Positions 33,397 through 41,520 of a stretch of 44,559 nucleotides of DNA are shown here, in pieces. The first letter of the stretch is position 1; each line of letters starts with the position of its first letter. Source of the DNA: JABDPF01 sp036351575 (GTDB lineage Bacteria > Pseudomonadota > Gammaproteobacteria > Xanthomonadales > SZUA-36); the NCBI GenBank assembly GCA_036351575.1, contig JAZBPJ010000038.1, forward strand, positions 1-44,559, read 5' to 3'. A program made the translations under genes and the position numbers. The notes beneath the pieces are model-generated. The model was not told where the DNA came from, did no database searches, and saw only the letters and a list, made by a program, of their open reading frames with translations.

Positions 33397-34824
33397 ATGG
33401 CAAAGCCCAAAGTCGGCCTGATGACCTTCGGCGACGAGCGGGAATACATGTGGGACGGATATTTCGGCCCGCTGACCCAGCCGCGTCACGAAGAAGCGCG
33501 GAAATACCTGTCAACGCTGCCGCTGGAACTCATCGCATTCGATGAGGTGGCCCGCTCCAGGGAGATCATCGACCGGCAGATCGAAGCCCTGAAGGCTGCC
33601 GGAGCGGAGGCCCTGTTCGCCCATACCCCTTGCTGGTGCACGCCGAACCTCTCCGCCGGGGCGATCCAGAATCTTGGATTGCCCACGGTTGTCATGACCA
33701 GTACCAGTGCCGCCACGCACGGCATGGTGGGAATGCTCGCGACCGCCGGCACGCTCAGCCAGGTCGGCGTGGAGCATATCCGGGTCAGGGATGACTTCGG
33801 CGCAGCGGTTTTCACCGAAAAAGTGCTGCCTTTTTTCCGTGCGGCTGCGGCCCGCTCGAGGCTGCGGGGCAAGCGCATGGGCCTGTTTGGCGGACGTTCC
33901 CTGGGCATCGATACAGGCACCTTCGATCCCATGCAATGGCGGGCCCAGTTCGGGCTGGATGTGCAGCATGTCGACCAGCTGGAGATCGTCCGCCGCGCCG
34001 GGCTCATCGACGAAGCGCGTGTAAAGGCGATGATGGACTGGGCGCGTGAAAACTTTGCTGACATCGCGTTTGACGACGGCAAACTGACCGAGGAACGGCT
34101 GCAGTTCCAATTGCGCTGCTACCTGGCCAACAAGGACATCAATGCCGAACAGGGACTGGATTTCATTGCGGTGAAATGCATGACGGAATTGTCTGACCAT
34201 TACGTGCCGCAATGTATTTCCGCCGCGCTGATGCCCAGTCCGTATGACGCGGAGGGGAGCAAGCCCTCCTGCGCCATGTCCTGCGAGGCAGATGCGGACG
34301 GGGCGCTGAGCATGGAAATGCTGAAGGACGTTTCAGGAGGCGGTGCGACGATGTTCGGCGACGTCAGCCACATGGACGTCGAGAAGAAGATTCTCTATCT
34401 GCCCAATTGCGGGGGCATGTGCTCCTGGTTCGCGGCACGCTCCGATACCCCCGCGGAAAACCTTCAAAAGATCGAGCTGCGTCCCTCGGTCCGGCCCGGC
34501 GGCGGTGCGACCACGTATTTCACCGCCGCGCCCGGTTCGATGACGCTCGCACGGCTGTATCGCGTGCGCGGCAATTATCGAATGGCGATCATTCCCGGTG
34601 AAGCGATTCGAATGACCGAGCAAGACCTTGCGGACTTTGTGCGTGAGCGCGGCAAACACCAGCTGCCCACGGCCTTCGTCAGGGTGGAATGTGATCTCGG
34701 GCGTTTCGTGGAAGAATTCGGCTCGAACCACATATCCGGCGTGGCCGGCAACTGGGTGAGGGAACTGGAATATCTGTGCGGAATGCTCGATATCGAACCG
34801 CTTGTAATGGACCACGATTTTTAA
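33397..34824 (+). CDS. L-fucose/L-arabinose isomerase-like protein
   Basis: A 475-residue protein with the fucose/arabinose isomerase-type fold. The N-terminal two-thirds holds Rossmann-like domains (VGLMTFGDER; GLFGGRSLGID near 162) and the C-terminal third carries likely metal ligands E297 (CEADADGAL), D322 (FGDVSHMD) and H445 (SNHISGVAGNW). It would convert an aldose to a ketose or a related compound. Many relatives next to UroD-like methyltransferases lack a known function, so true isomerase activity is uncertain. It is in operon order between the creatininase-like and UroD-like genes. Confidence 0.75.
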   Translation: MAKPKVGLMTFGDEREYMWDGYFGPLTQPRHEEARKYLSTLPLELIAFDEVARSREIIDRQIEALKAAGAEALFAHTPCWCTPNLSAGAIQNLGLPTVVMTSTSAATHGMVGMLATAGTLSQVGVEHIRVRDDFGAAVFTEKVLPFFRAAAARSRLRGKRMGLFGGRSLGIDTGTFDPMQWRAQFGLDVQHVDQLEIVRRAGLIDEARVKAMMDWARENFADIAFDDGKLTEERLQFQLRCYLANKDINAEQGLDFIAVKCMTELSDHYVPQCISAALMPSPYDAEGSKPSCAMSCEADADGALSMEMLKDVSGGGATMFGDVSHMDVEKKILYLPNCGGMCSWFAARSDTPAENLQKIELRPSVRPGGGATTYFTAAPGSMTLARLYRVRGNYRMAIIPGEAIRMTEQDLADFVRERGKHQLPTAFVRVECDLGRFVEEFGSNHISGVAGNWVRELEYLCGMLDIEPLVMDHDF

Positions 34825-34836
34825 GGAAGCAAGTTG

Positions 34837-36036
34837 ATGATGACACCGCGCGAGGCATTTCATGCCGCGATGAATCACGAGCAGCCGGATCGACTGCTGC
34901 TCGATATGGGAAAACATATCGGCTCCCTGCATCGGCGCGCCTATGCCGGGCTGAAAGAATTTTTAGGTGAACCGGCAGAGGGGAGCGAAGCCCGGGTGCT
35001 TGACCGCATGGCGCAGACGGTCTGGCCGGACGAAGCGCTTCTGCAGCGTCTCGACATCGATTTTCGATGGGTCGTTCCGAACTGGGTGCAGGTCACCGAG
35101 CGCACGGACACGGAAGGTTATATCGACATGTGGGGGGTTCCCTACAAGGCCCTGGATGACTGGGATCACTGCGTGGTTGACGGCGCCCCGATGCGCGGCG
35201 CCGCGGCCGGGGAAATCGATGATTATCCGTGGCCGGACCCGCACGACCCCCGTCAATTCGAGGGTCTGCGTGAACAGGCGCGATACTTTTTCGAGGAGAC
35301 GGATTACGTTGTCGGGGCCGACGCCATCAAGGCCGGCATGCTGATGAACGCACTGCAGCTGCGTGGTTACGACCAGTTTTTCATGGATCTCGTGCTGGAC
35401 GTGCCCCTGGCCGAAAAAGTAATGGACCGGATCATGCAGTGCATGAAGGACATGTGGACGCATTACATGGAGGCCGTCGGCCCGTACGTGCAGCTTGCCT
35501 ACGTCACGGACGATTTCGGCACCCAGAAATCCCTCATGCTCTCACCCCGGATGTTCCGTGATCTCATCAAGCCGCGTTGGAAAGAGGTCATCGACCACAT
35601 CAAGAGCCTGGGTGATGTAAAGGTCATGTTCCACAGCGACGGCGCCATTCTGCCGCTGCTCGAGGATTTCGTGGATATGGGGGTCGATATCCTGAACCCG
35701 GTCCAGACCTCCGTTGAAGGGCTGCAGGACACGTCCGCTCTCAAGGAAGCGTGGGGTGACCGCCTCTGTTTCCACGGGGCGATCGACGTGCAGCAGATGC
35801 TGCCCAACGCCAGCGCGGAGGAACTCGAGGCCGAGGTGGCCCTGAGGGTTCGTGACCTGGGCCGCGATGGCGGTTATATCCTGGCTCCCTGTCACAACGT
35901 GGGTCATGATATTCCGCCTGGGAACATCGTCACTCTTTTCGAGACGGCCCGCCGCCTGGGAAGTGATCCCGGCGCGGCGGATAGAATACTGGAAAACAGT
36001 AAGCCCTACTTCGAACTACATGGTGTCAAGCAATGA
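34837..36036 (+). CDS. UroD-fold corrinoid/THF methyltransferase-like protein
   Basis: A 399-residue uroporphyrinogen-decarboxylase-family TIM barrel. Such proteins outside haem operons are mostly Zn-dependent methyltransferases of corrinoid systems (MtaA, MtbA, CmuA, O-demethylase MT-I). Candidate Zn ligands are H266 and D268 (MFHSDGAI) and C352 (APCHNVGHDIP). The usual motif is H-x-C, so aspartate replaces one cysteine. ATG 34837 follows AAGGA by 9 bases. It overlaps the aldolase gene by 4 bases. With the corrinoid protein in the same run it probably transfers a substrate methyl group to cobalt; haem synthesis is unlikely from context. Confidence 0.8.
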   Translation: MMTPREAFHAAMNHEQPDRLLLDMGKHIGSLHRRAYAGLKEFLGEPAEGSEARVLDRMAQTVWPDEALLQRLDIDFRWVVPNWVQVTERTDTEGYIDMWGVPYKALDDWDHCVVDGAPMRGAAAGEIDDYPWPDPHDPRQFEGLREQARYFFEETDYVVGADAIKAGMLMNALQLRGYDQFFMDLVLDVPLAEKVMDRIMQCMKDMWTHYMEAVGPYVQLAYVTDDFGTQKSLMLSPRMFRDLIKPRWKEVIDHIKSLGDVKVMFHSDGAILPLLEDFVDMGVDILNPVQTSVEGLQDTSALKEAWGDRLCFHGAIDVQQMLPNASAEELEAEVALRVRDLGRDGGYILAPCHNVGHDIPPGNIVTLFETARRLGSDPGAADRILENSKPYFELHGVKQ

Positions 36037-36806
36037 ATAACCCCGTAAAAGCCAAATTGAACAGCGGCAGAAAGACAGTCGGTGCTTTTCTGCAGACGCT
36101 GAGCCCGGTCTCGGCAGAAATTCTGAGCGCATCGGATTTCGACTGGCTGATTGTCGACCTGGAGCATTCACCGTGCAGTTTTGAAACGCTCCAGGCTCAT
36201 TTGCAGGCCATGAACGGTTCCGGCGTGACACCTTTTGCGCGGGCGCCGTGGAACGACGCGGTTGCCATCAAGCGCATACTGGATACCGGTGTAATGGGCG
36301 TGCTCATTCCATACGTGAACACGAAACAGGAGGCCGAGGCCGCGGTGGCTGCCTGCAAGTATCCGCCTGAAGGCATTCGCGGTGTCGCGGGCAGTCCGCG
36401 TGCTGCGGGATACACGCGCAACATGCAGGCTTATCTGAGTTCAGCCAACGATGAAATCATCGTGATGATCGCTGTCGAGACCATGGAGGCGGTGGAGAAC
36501 CTGGACGAAATACTCGAGGTGGAAGGCCTCGACGGAATCTTTATCGGCCCGGTGGACCTTGCCAGCAGCATGGGCCACCTGGGTGACCCGACGCAACCCG
36601 CCGTGCAAGAAACGATAGAGCTGATCGAGTCCAGGGTTCTTCCCTCGAACAAGTTCCTCGGAACGCTTGCGGCAAACTGGGCCAAGGCGGAAACCTGCTT
36701 CGAAAAAGGCTACCAGTGGCTGGTGCTGATGCAGGACGGCGCGGCCCTGAAAGCGGCGGGTGACGCCGCGGTCGCTCCGTTTCGGGCGAAGTACGGGGAC
36801 GGTTGA
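36033..36806 (+). CDS. HpcH/HpaI-family aldolase
   Basis: A 257-residue class II (metal-dependent) HpcH/HpaI aldolase. It shows IVDLEHSPCSFETL near 40, FARAPWND, IKRILDTGVMGVLIPYVNT, IAVETMEAVENLDEI and FIGPVDLASSMG, covering the metal ligands (E, D) and the oxo-acid site. The family cleaves 4-hydroxy-2-oxo acids to pyruvate plus an aldehyde. It overlaps UroD at its start (ATGA) and the SDR gene at its end (TGATG), so it is tightly coupled. It probably makes the carbon-carbon cleavage that ends the pathway. Confidence 0.92.
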   Translation: MNNPVKAKLNSGRKTVGAFLQTLSPVSAEILSASDFDWLIVDLEHSPCSFETLQAHLQAMNGSGVTPFARAPWNDAVAIKRILDTGVMGVLIPYVNTKQEAEAAVAACKYPPEGIRGVAGSPRAAGYTRNMQAYLSSANDEIIVMIAVETMEAVENLDEILEVEGLDGIFIGPVDLASSMGHLGDPTQPAVQETIELIESRVLPSNKFLGTLAANWAKAETCFEKGYQWLVLMQDGAALKAAGDAAVAPFRAKYGDG

Positions 36807-37630
36807 TGGGCAAACTTAACGACAAGGTCGCCATCATTGCCGGCGGAACCAAGGGTATCGGCCTGGGCATTGCCGTGGAGTTCGCGCGTGAAGGCGCCAG
36901 GGTCGTGATCGGCGGTCGAAACGAAAAGACCGGCGCCGAGGGCGTGGCCGCCATCGAAGAGGCGGGCGGAGAAGGCCTCTTCGTTCGCTGCGATGTCTCG
37001 AACATGGAGGACCTCGAGGCGATCGTCGAAAAGGCCGTCGATCATTTTGGCCGCCTGGATATCTACGTCGCCAATGCCGGTGTGAACGACCCCGCAAGCA
37101 CGCATTTCCTGGATGTCACGCCCGACCAGTACGACTGGATCATGGACATCAACCTGAAGGGCATGTTTTTCGGCGGTCAGATCGCGGCAAAACAGATGGT
37201 CGCCCAGGGCGAAGGCGGTGTCATCATCAACATGTCTTCGGTCAATTCCTACCTGGGGCTGGACGCCCAGGTGGTTTACACGACGTCCAAGGGCGCGATA
37301 CAGCAGTTGACCAAGGTGCAGGCCATCGCTCTCGCGCCTCACAACATCAAGGTCAACGCCATGGCGCCGGGGCCCATCGATACCGAACTGATGCGGCGGG
37401 TGGGCTCGAACAAGCAGTTGATGGACACGATACTCTCGAGGACGCCGATGGGTCGGGTGGGTACGCCCGCGGAGTGCGGTCGTCTCGCGGTCTTCCTGGC
37501 CAGCGAGGATTCGAATTTCATTTTCGGCCAGTCCATATTCATCGATGGCGGCCGGGGGTTCCAGGCGTTTCCGTCGCCCGGTTACAAGACGGTTACCGAC
37601 GAAGACTACGAGAAACTTCAGGAGTCCTGA
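36806..37630 (+). CDS. short-chain dehydrogenase/reductase
   Basis: A 274-residue classical SDR. The nucleotide motif is GGTKGIGLGIA (11-23 region), NAG is in VANAGVND, and the catalytic set is S in NMSSVNS with Y-x3-K in VVYTTSKGAI; PGPID follows. ATG at 36806 shares its A with the upstream TGA. It oxidises or reduces an alcohol/ketone. The last gene of the plus-strand run that begins at the corrinoid protein. Its last 13 bases overlap the end of the convergent hydrolase gene, so no separate terminator is present. Confidence 0.93.
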   Translation: MGKLNDKVAIIAGGTKGIGLGIAVEFAREGARVVIGGRNEKTGAEGVAAIEEAGGEGLFVRCDVSNMEDLEAIVEKAVDHFGRLDIYVANAGVNDPASTHFLDVTPDQYDWIMDINLKGMFFGGQIAAKQMVAQGEGGVIINMSSVNSYLGLDAQVVYTTSKGAIQQLTKVQAIALAPHNIKVNAMAPGPIDTELMRRVGSNKQLMDTILSRTPMGRVGTPAECGRLAVFLASEDSNFIFGQSIFIDGGRGFQAFPSPGYKTVTDEDYEKLQES

Positions 37631-38340
37631 ACCGGCCGCGTTTCCACCAGCCAGTCGATCAGGGCCCGGTTCACCGCTGCCGGCCTTTCGAGAAGTGAAA
37701 AGTGGCCGCAATTCTCCAGCACGACAAGCGTGCCGTTTCGCGCCTGGCGCTGCATGTCGTGCTGGCTGGAGGGCGGGCAAAGGGGATCTTGCGTGCTGCC
37801 AATGATGAGGACGGGGCGTTCGATTCGCTCAAGTGCGGCCGCGGCGTCGGGCCGGTTCGCCAGCGCTTCGATTTGCGCCGCGAAGGCGTCGATGCCGTGC
37901 TCTTCGGCCATGTCGAGAATAAGCGATCTGTGCTCTGTTTGCTGCCGGTGCAGGTAGGCCGGCAGCATGGAGTCGCGCACGACCTGTCGGAGCCCGCGCC
38001 TGCGGGCCTCGGCAAGTGCTTTCAGCCTCGCTTCATGGCGGCCGGGCAGATCGGCATGGCTGTTGCTGTTGATCAGCGCAACGCGGTCAACGATGTCCGG
38101 GTAGCGCCTGGCAAGCGCGATGGCGACCATGCCGCCCATCGAAAAACCGATAACGCTCGTTTTCTGATTCGGGGGAACGAGGCGGGCTGCCTGCTGCGCC
38201 ATTTCGTCGATGCTGCGTTCCTCGCGGAATTCGGCAATCGTTACGCTTGAGGCATGTTTCGAGAGCGGCTGCAGGAGTTCCTTGAAAACGGCCCCGGTGC
38301 AAAGGGTTCCGGGCAGCAGCAGGAGCGGTGATCGGGGCAT
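37618..38340 (-). CDS. cytoplasmic alpha/beta hydrolase
   Basis: A 240-residue alpha/beta hydrolase without a signal peptide. Oxyanion region LLLPGTLCTG, nucleophile in GFSMGGMVA, acid in GSTQDPLCPP and histidine in NCGHFSLLERP. It resembles 3-oxoadipate enol-lactonase and related small esterases/lactonases; the substrate is not determined. Last gene of the minus-strand HisD-like/LacI/hydrolase operon, 6 bases after lacI. It may cleave an ester or enol-lactone intermediate inside the cell. Confidence 0.88.
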   Translation of the reverse strand: MPRSPLLLLPGTLCTGAVFKELLQPLSKHASSVTIAEFREERSIDEMAQQAARLVPPNQKTSVIGFSMGGMVAIALARRYPDIVDRVALINSNSHADLPGRHEARLKALAEARRRGLRQVVRDSMLPAYLHRQQTEHRSLILDMAEEHGIDAFAAQIEALANRPDAAAALERIERPVLIIGSTQDPLCPPSSQHDMQRQARNGTLVVLENCGHFSLLERPAAVNRALIDWLVETRPVQDS

Positions 38341-38346
38341 GGCGGT

Positions 38347-39366
38347 TCAGGCGCGGGTCGTTTTTCCCTTGATCAGGGCCCCGGCGAGAACCCGTTTTTC
38401 AGGAGGTGCATCGGGGTGTTCGATTCGCTCCATCAGGATATCGACAGCTGCCCGGGCCATCTGGTTTACGGGTTGACGGACGGTCGTGAGTTCGTAACCA
38501 CTCCAGAACGCTGCGGTTATGCCGTCAAAACCGACCACGGACAGGTCGCCCGGCACGTTCATGCCGTAGTGGACCCGGGCCTCGTCGATGCAGCCGATAG
38601 CCATGGTGTCGTTGCTGCAGATTACCGCATCGGGCGCGCCGTGCTGTTCCATGCATTCTTCGAAGCAGCGCCTTCCGGAGTCGTATGAATAATCCCCGTA
38701 AAACACCGGGACATCGGTAAAGCCGTGCTGGCGAAGCTGGTCCAGCGCAAATTCCCGGCGGTCATTGGCCACGTCAGAATGTGTCGGGCCCGAGAACACG
38801 ATGAATTTCCGGTTGCCGGTGTTTACCAGCAGGTCAACGAGTTGTCGAACGCCCTGGGAGTGATCCACGTTGACCGTATTTACCGGGTGGTCCGGAACCT
38901 GCCGGTTATAGAGGACCACGGGAATATTGTGCGCCTCGAATTGCTCGATCTCTTCGTGATCGAAGTGGGCCGCAAGCGCGATGACGCCATCGACCTGGTA
39001 AGTCCAAAGTTGCTCGAGAAGATTTTCCAGCTGGTCGGCGGCATCGAGCGTGAACAGCAGAACCTTGGCGCCGCGAGCGGCCAGGTGCTCCGTAATCCGG
39101 GTCAGCAGTTCCGGGTAGGCGTGATTTGCTACCGACGACATGATCACGGCAACCATGCCCGAGCGCTGTGTAATCAGCATTCGTGCGATGGCATTGGGAC
39201 GATACCCCAGCTTCTTGGCCGCGCGCATGACCTTTTCACGCGTCTTGGCGGACACGCTGAGTCCCGGACGGAAGGCCCGGGAGACGGCAGATTGCGACAC
39301 GCCGGCAACGCGCGCCACGTCATAGGACGTGACGCGTTTCTTGCCTTGTGAATTACGAGTTGCCAT
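38347..39366 (-). CDS. LacI-family transcriptional regulator
   Basis: A 339-residue LacI/GalR repressor: HTH at about residues 13-36 (TSYDVARVAGVSQSAVSRAF), hinge helix NAIARMLITQRSG near 57-69, then a periplasmic-binding-protein-like sensor domain (VDGVIALAAHF, VICSNDTMAIG, SVVGFDGI). It is the only regulator in the window. The start lies within the last codons of the HisD-like gene. LacI proteins bind palindromes with a central CG, which fits the seven-plus TTCGAA sites in this island, including one before its own operon at 40713. Autoregulation is therefore plausible (inference). Confidence 0.95.
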   Translation of the reverse strand: MATRNSQGKKRVTSYDVARVAGVSQSAVSRAFRPGLSVSAKTREKVMRAAKKLGYRPNAIARMLITQRSGMVAVIMSSVANHAYPELLTRITEHLAARGAKVLLFTLDAADQLENLLEQLWTYQVDGVIALAAHFDHEEIEQFEAHNIPVVLYNRQVPDHPVNTVNVDHSQGVRQLVDLLVNTGNRKFIVFSGPTHSDVANDRREFALDQLRQHGFTDVPVFYGDYSYDSGRRCFEECMEQHGAPDAVICSNDTMAIGCIDEARVHYGMNVPGDLSVVGFDGITAAFWSGYELTTVRQPVNQMARAAVDILMERIEHPDAPPEKRVLAGALIKGKTTRA

Positions 39367-40630
39367 ACCTTCTCAATCGAATGTCAGCCTGTTCCTTGTG
39401 ACCGGCGAATCCTTCGAGCGCACAGAGCCTGGAGCAGTATTCGCCAACCACCACCGAGGCTTCCCTGGTCACTTTCTGGTACGTGCAGGTCTTGATGAAC
39501 TTGCCGACCCACAAACCACCAGTATAGCGAGCAGCCTTCAGCGTGGGCAACGTGTGATTTGTGCCGATGCACTTGTCGCCATAGGAGACATTGGTTTCCG
39601 GGCCAAGGAACAGGGCGCCGAAATTGCTCATGTTTTCCTTGAAATAATCGGGGTCCCGCGTCATGACCTGGACGTGTTCAAAGGCCAGGTCATCGGCTAC
39701 CTGCACCATCTCTTCATAAGTGTCGCAAACGATGACCTGCCCGTAGTCCCTCCAGGACACACTGGCTACATCGGCCGTGGGCAGCACGGTAAGCTGGCGT
39801 TCGACTTCCTTCATGGTTTCTTCCGCCAGCGCTTCGCTGTTGGTGAGCAGAACCGCGGGCGAGTTGGTGCCGTGTTCCGCCTGGCCCAGCAGGTCAGCGG
39901 CGCACAGCTCCCCGTCGACGGTTTCGTCGGCGATGACCAGCGTCTCGGTCGGGCCGGCAAACAAATCGATGCCCACGCGACCGAAGAGCTGGCGCTTCGC
40001 TTCAGCCACGAATGCGTTGCCGGGACCGACCAGCATGTCGCAGCTCTCGATGGTTTCGGTGCCGATAGCCATCGCGGCAACGGCCTGCACGCCACCCAGG
40101 CAGTAAATCTCGTCCGCGCCGGCCATGTCCATGGCGACGACGATCGCCGGGGCGGGTTTGCCTTCGAAGGGCGGTGCCGCGGCAATCACGCGCTTGACGC
40201 CCGCTACCTTGGCCGTCAGCACACCCATGTGGGCGGAGGCGAGCAGGGGATATTTACCGCCGGGAATGTAGCAGCCGACACTGTTGACGGGAATGTGCCG
40301 GTGGCCCAGTGTTACGCCGGGCAGCGTCTCGACTTCGACCTCGAGCATCGAATCGAGCTGGATTTGTGCGAAGTTGCGTATCTGTTTCTGCGCCCAGGCA
40401 ATGTCATCCAGGTCCTGCTGCCGCATCGCATCGTAGCAGTCCTGTATCTCTTGTTTTGACAGTCTGAATGACTTCGGAGTCCATTTGTCGAACTTTTCGG
40501 AATATTCGCGGACTGCTTCATCGCCACGTGACTCGATGTCAGCCAGGATATTTTCGACTGTTTCTTTAACATTTTGATTAGAAAGATTAATTTCAGCCTG
40601 TGATTTGCCGGTTTTCAGGTGTCTGATCAT
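39353..40630 (-). CDS. HisD-family dehydrogenase, probably catabolic
   Basis: A 425-residue histidinol-dehydrogenase-family enzyme. Metal ligands Q and H (LGQAEHG), D and H (GDKCIGTNHTLPT region and the C-terminal EGFAGH) and the catalytic E-H pair (AFEHVQVM) are all present. No other his gene is nearby, and it is in operon with a LacI regulator and hydrolase, so histidine biosynthesis is unlikely. Catabolic relatives such as HpsN oxidise a primary alcohol to the carboxylate in two NAD+ steps. ATG 40630 follows GGAG by 10 bases; the open frame upstream is promoter DNA. Confidence 0.85.
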   Translation of the reverse strand: MIRHLKTGKSQAEINLSNQNVKETVENILADIESRGDEAVREYSEKFDKWTPKSFRLSKQEIQDCYDAMRQQDLDDIAWAQKQIRNFAQIQLDSMLEVEVETLPGVTLGHRHIPVNSVGCYIPGGKYPLLASAHMGVLTAKVAGVKRVIAAAPPFEGKPAPAIVVAMDMAGADEIYCLGGVQAVAAMAIGTETIESCDMLVGPGNAFVAEAKRQLFGRVGIDLFAGPTETLVIADETVDGELCAADLLGQAEHGTNSPAVLLTNSEALAEETMKEVERQLTVLPTADVASVSWRDYGQVIVCDTYEEMVQVADDLAFEHVQVMTRDPDYFKENMSNFGALFLGPETNVSYGDKCIGTNHTLPTLKAARYTGGLWVGKFIKTCTYQKVTREASVVVGEYCSRLCALEGFAGHKEQADIRLRRYGNS

Positions 40631-40712
40631 TACCAGGGTTCTCCAGTTAGGTCTTTCGGATTTCGTCAAGGCTTCAAAAAAACACCTTGAATTGCCTCAA
40701 ATCATAGTGAAT

Positions 40713-40730
40713 AATGACTTCGATTTCAAT
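40713..40730. promoter_or_regulatory. candidate operator, site 8, in the hisD-like/SDR divergent gap
   Basis: AATGACTTCGATTTCAAT, 15/18 to the consensus (left half 8/9). It sits 21 bases before the SDR start and 82 before the HisD-like start, so one bound protein could control both operons. A TATATA stretch at 40735-40740 may be a -10 element for the SDR gene. Confidence 0.55.
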
Positions 40731-40751
40731 TTAATATATACGGCGGTGCGC

Positions 40752-41492
40752 ATGGGTTTTGAATCTTCCCTTCTCAAAGGTAAAAAAATCATGGTTACCG
40801 GCGCCGGACGCGGAATCGGGCGCGGTTGCGCGCTCGCCCTGGGCCGGTGCGGAGCGGAGGTCATTGCGGTCGATCTTTCCGGCGAAGACCTCGACTCACT
40901 GGCTGCCGATGCAAACGGCCCGGTGCATAAATGGCTTGCCGATGTGACCGCTGATGAATTCGTGGAGCGGGTCCGCGCACTCGACCGCCTGGACGGTCTT
41001 TTGAACAATGCCGGCACCAATCGTGTCGGTCCCATGAGCGAGCAGACCGATGCCAACATCGACCTGATCATTGCGCTGAACATTCGCGCCGTCTACCGGG
41101 CGACACAGGCAGCTATCGAGCCGATGCGGCGCGCGGGCGGCGGTTCCATCGTGAGCATTTCTTCTCAAATGGGGCACGTCGGTTCTCCCGGGCGAACCCT
41201 TTACTGCATGAGCAAACACGCCGTTGAAGGCATGAGCAAAGCACTCGCGGTCGAACTGGCCGAGGAGGGCATCCGCGTCAACACGGTCGCTCCCACGTTC
41301 GTGATGACGCCCATGACGCAGCCGATGTTCGAAGACCCGGAGTTCCATGATTTCGTGATGGGCATGATTCCGATGAAGAAGCTGGCGGAAATGGAGGATG
41401 TCGCCAACGCCTGCATTTACCTGCTGAGCGGCATGAGCAGCAGCACGACGGGGGCCTGCCTGAAAGTCGATGGCGGCTGGACGGCACAGTAA
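40752..41492 (+). CDS. short-chain dehydrogenase/reductase
   Basis: A 246-residue SDR: GAGRGIGRGCALA for nucleotide binding, D in AVDLSGED (suggesting NAD+ preference), NNAGTN, S in ISISSQMG, Y-x3-K in LYCMSKHAVEG, and DGGWTAQ at the end. The start is uncertain: ATG 40752 is used, with only GGCGG upstream; the frame is open further upstream through AT-rich promoter DNA. First gene of the plus-strand operon SDR-bicupin-symporter-UroD2. It shares only family-level motifs with the SDR at 36806. Confidence 0.92.
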   Translation: MGFESSLLKGKKIMVTGAGRGIGRGCALALGRCGAEVIAVDLSGEDLDSLAADANGPVHKWLADVTADEFVERVRALDRLDGLLNNAGTNRVGPMSEQTDANIDLIIALNIRAVYRATQAAIEPMRRAGGGSIVSISSQMGHVGSPGRTLYCMSKHAVEGMSKALAVELAEEGIRVNTVAPTFVMTPMTQPMFEDPEFHDFVMGMIPMKKLAEMEDVANACIYLLSGMSSSTTGACLKVDGGWTAQ

Positions 41493-41520
41493 AGGAATTG
41501 CCAAGAGGAGAATGACAACA

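Noticed and set aside
34837..36036. Annotation as haem-pathway uroporphyrinogen decarboxylase
   Set aside because: No haem genes nearby; operon with a corrinoid protein; His/Asp/Cys candidate metal site typical of methyltransferase relatives.
39353..40630. Annotation as histidine-biosynthetic hisD
   Set aside because: No his operon genes nearby; it is coupled to lacI and a hydrolase.
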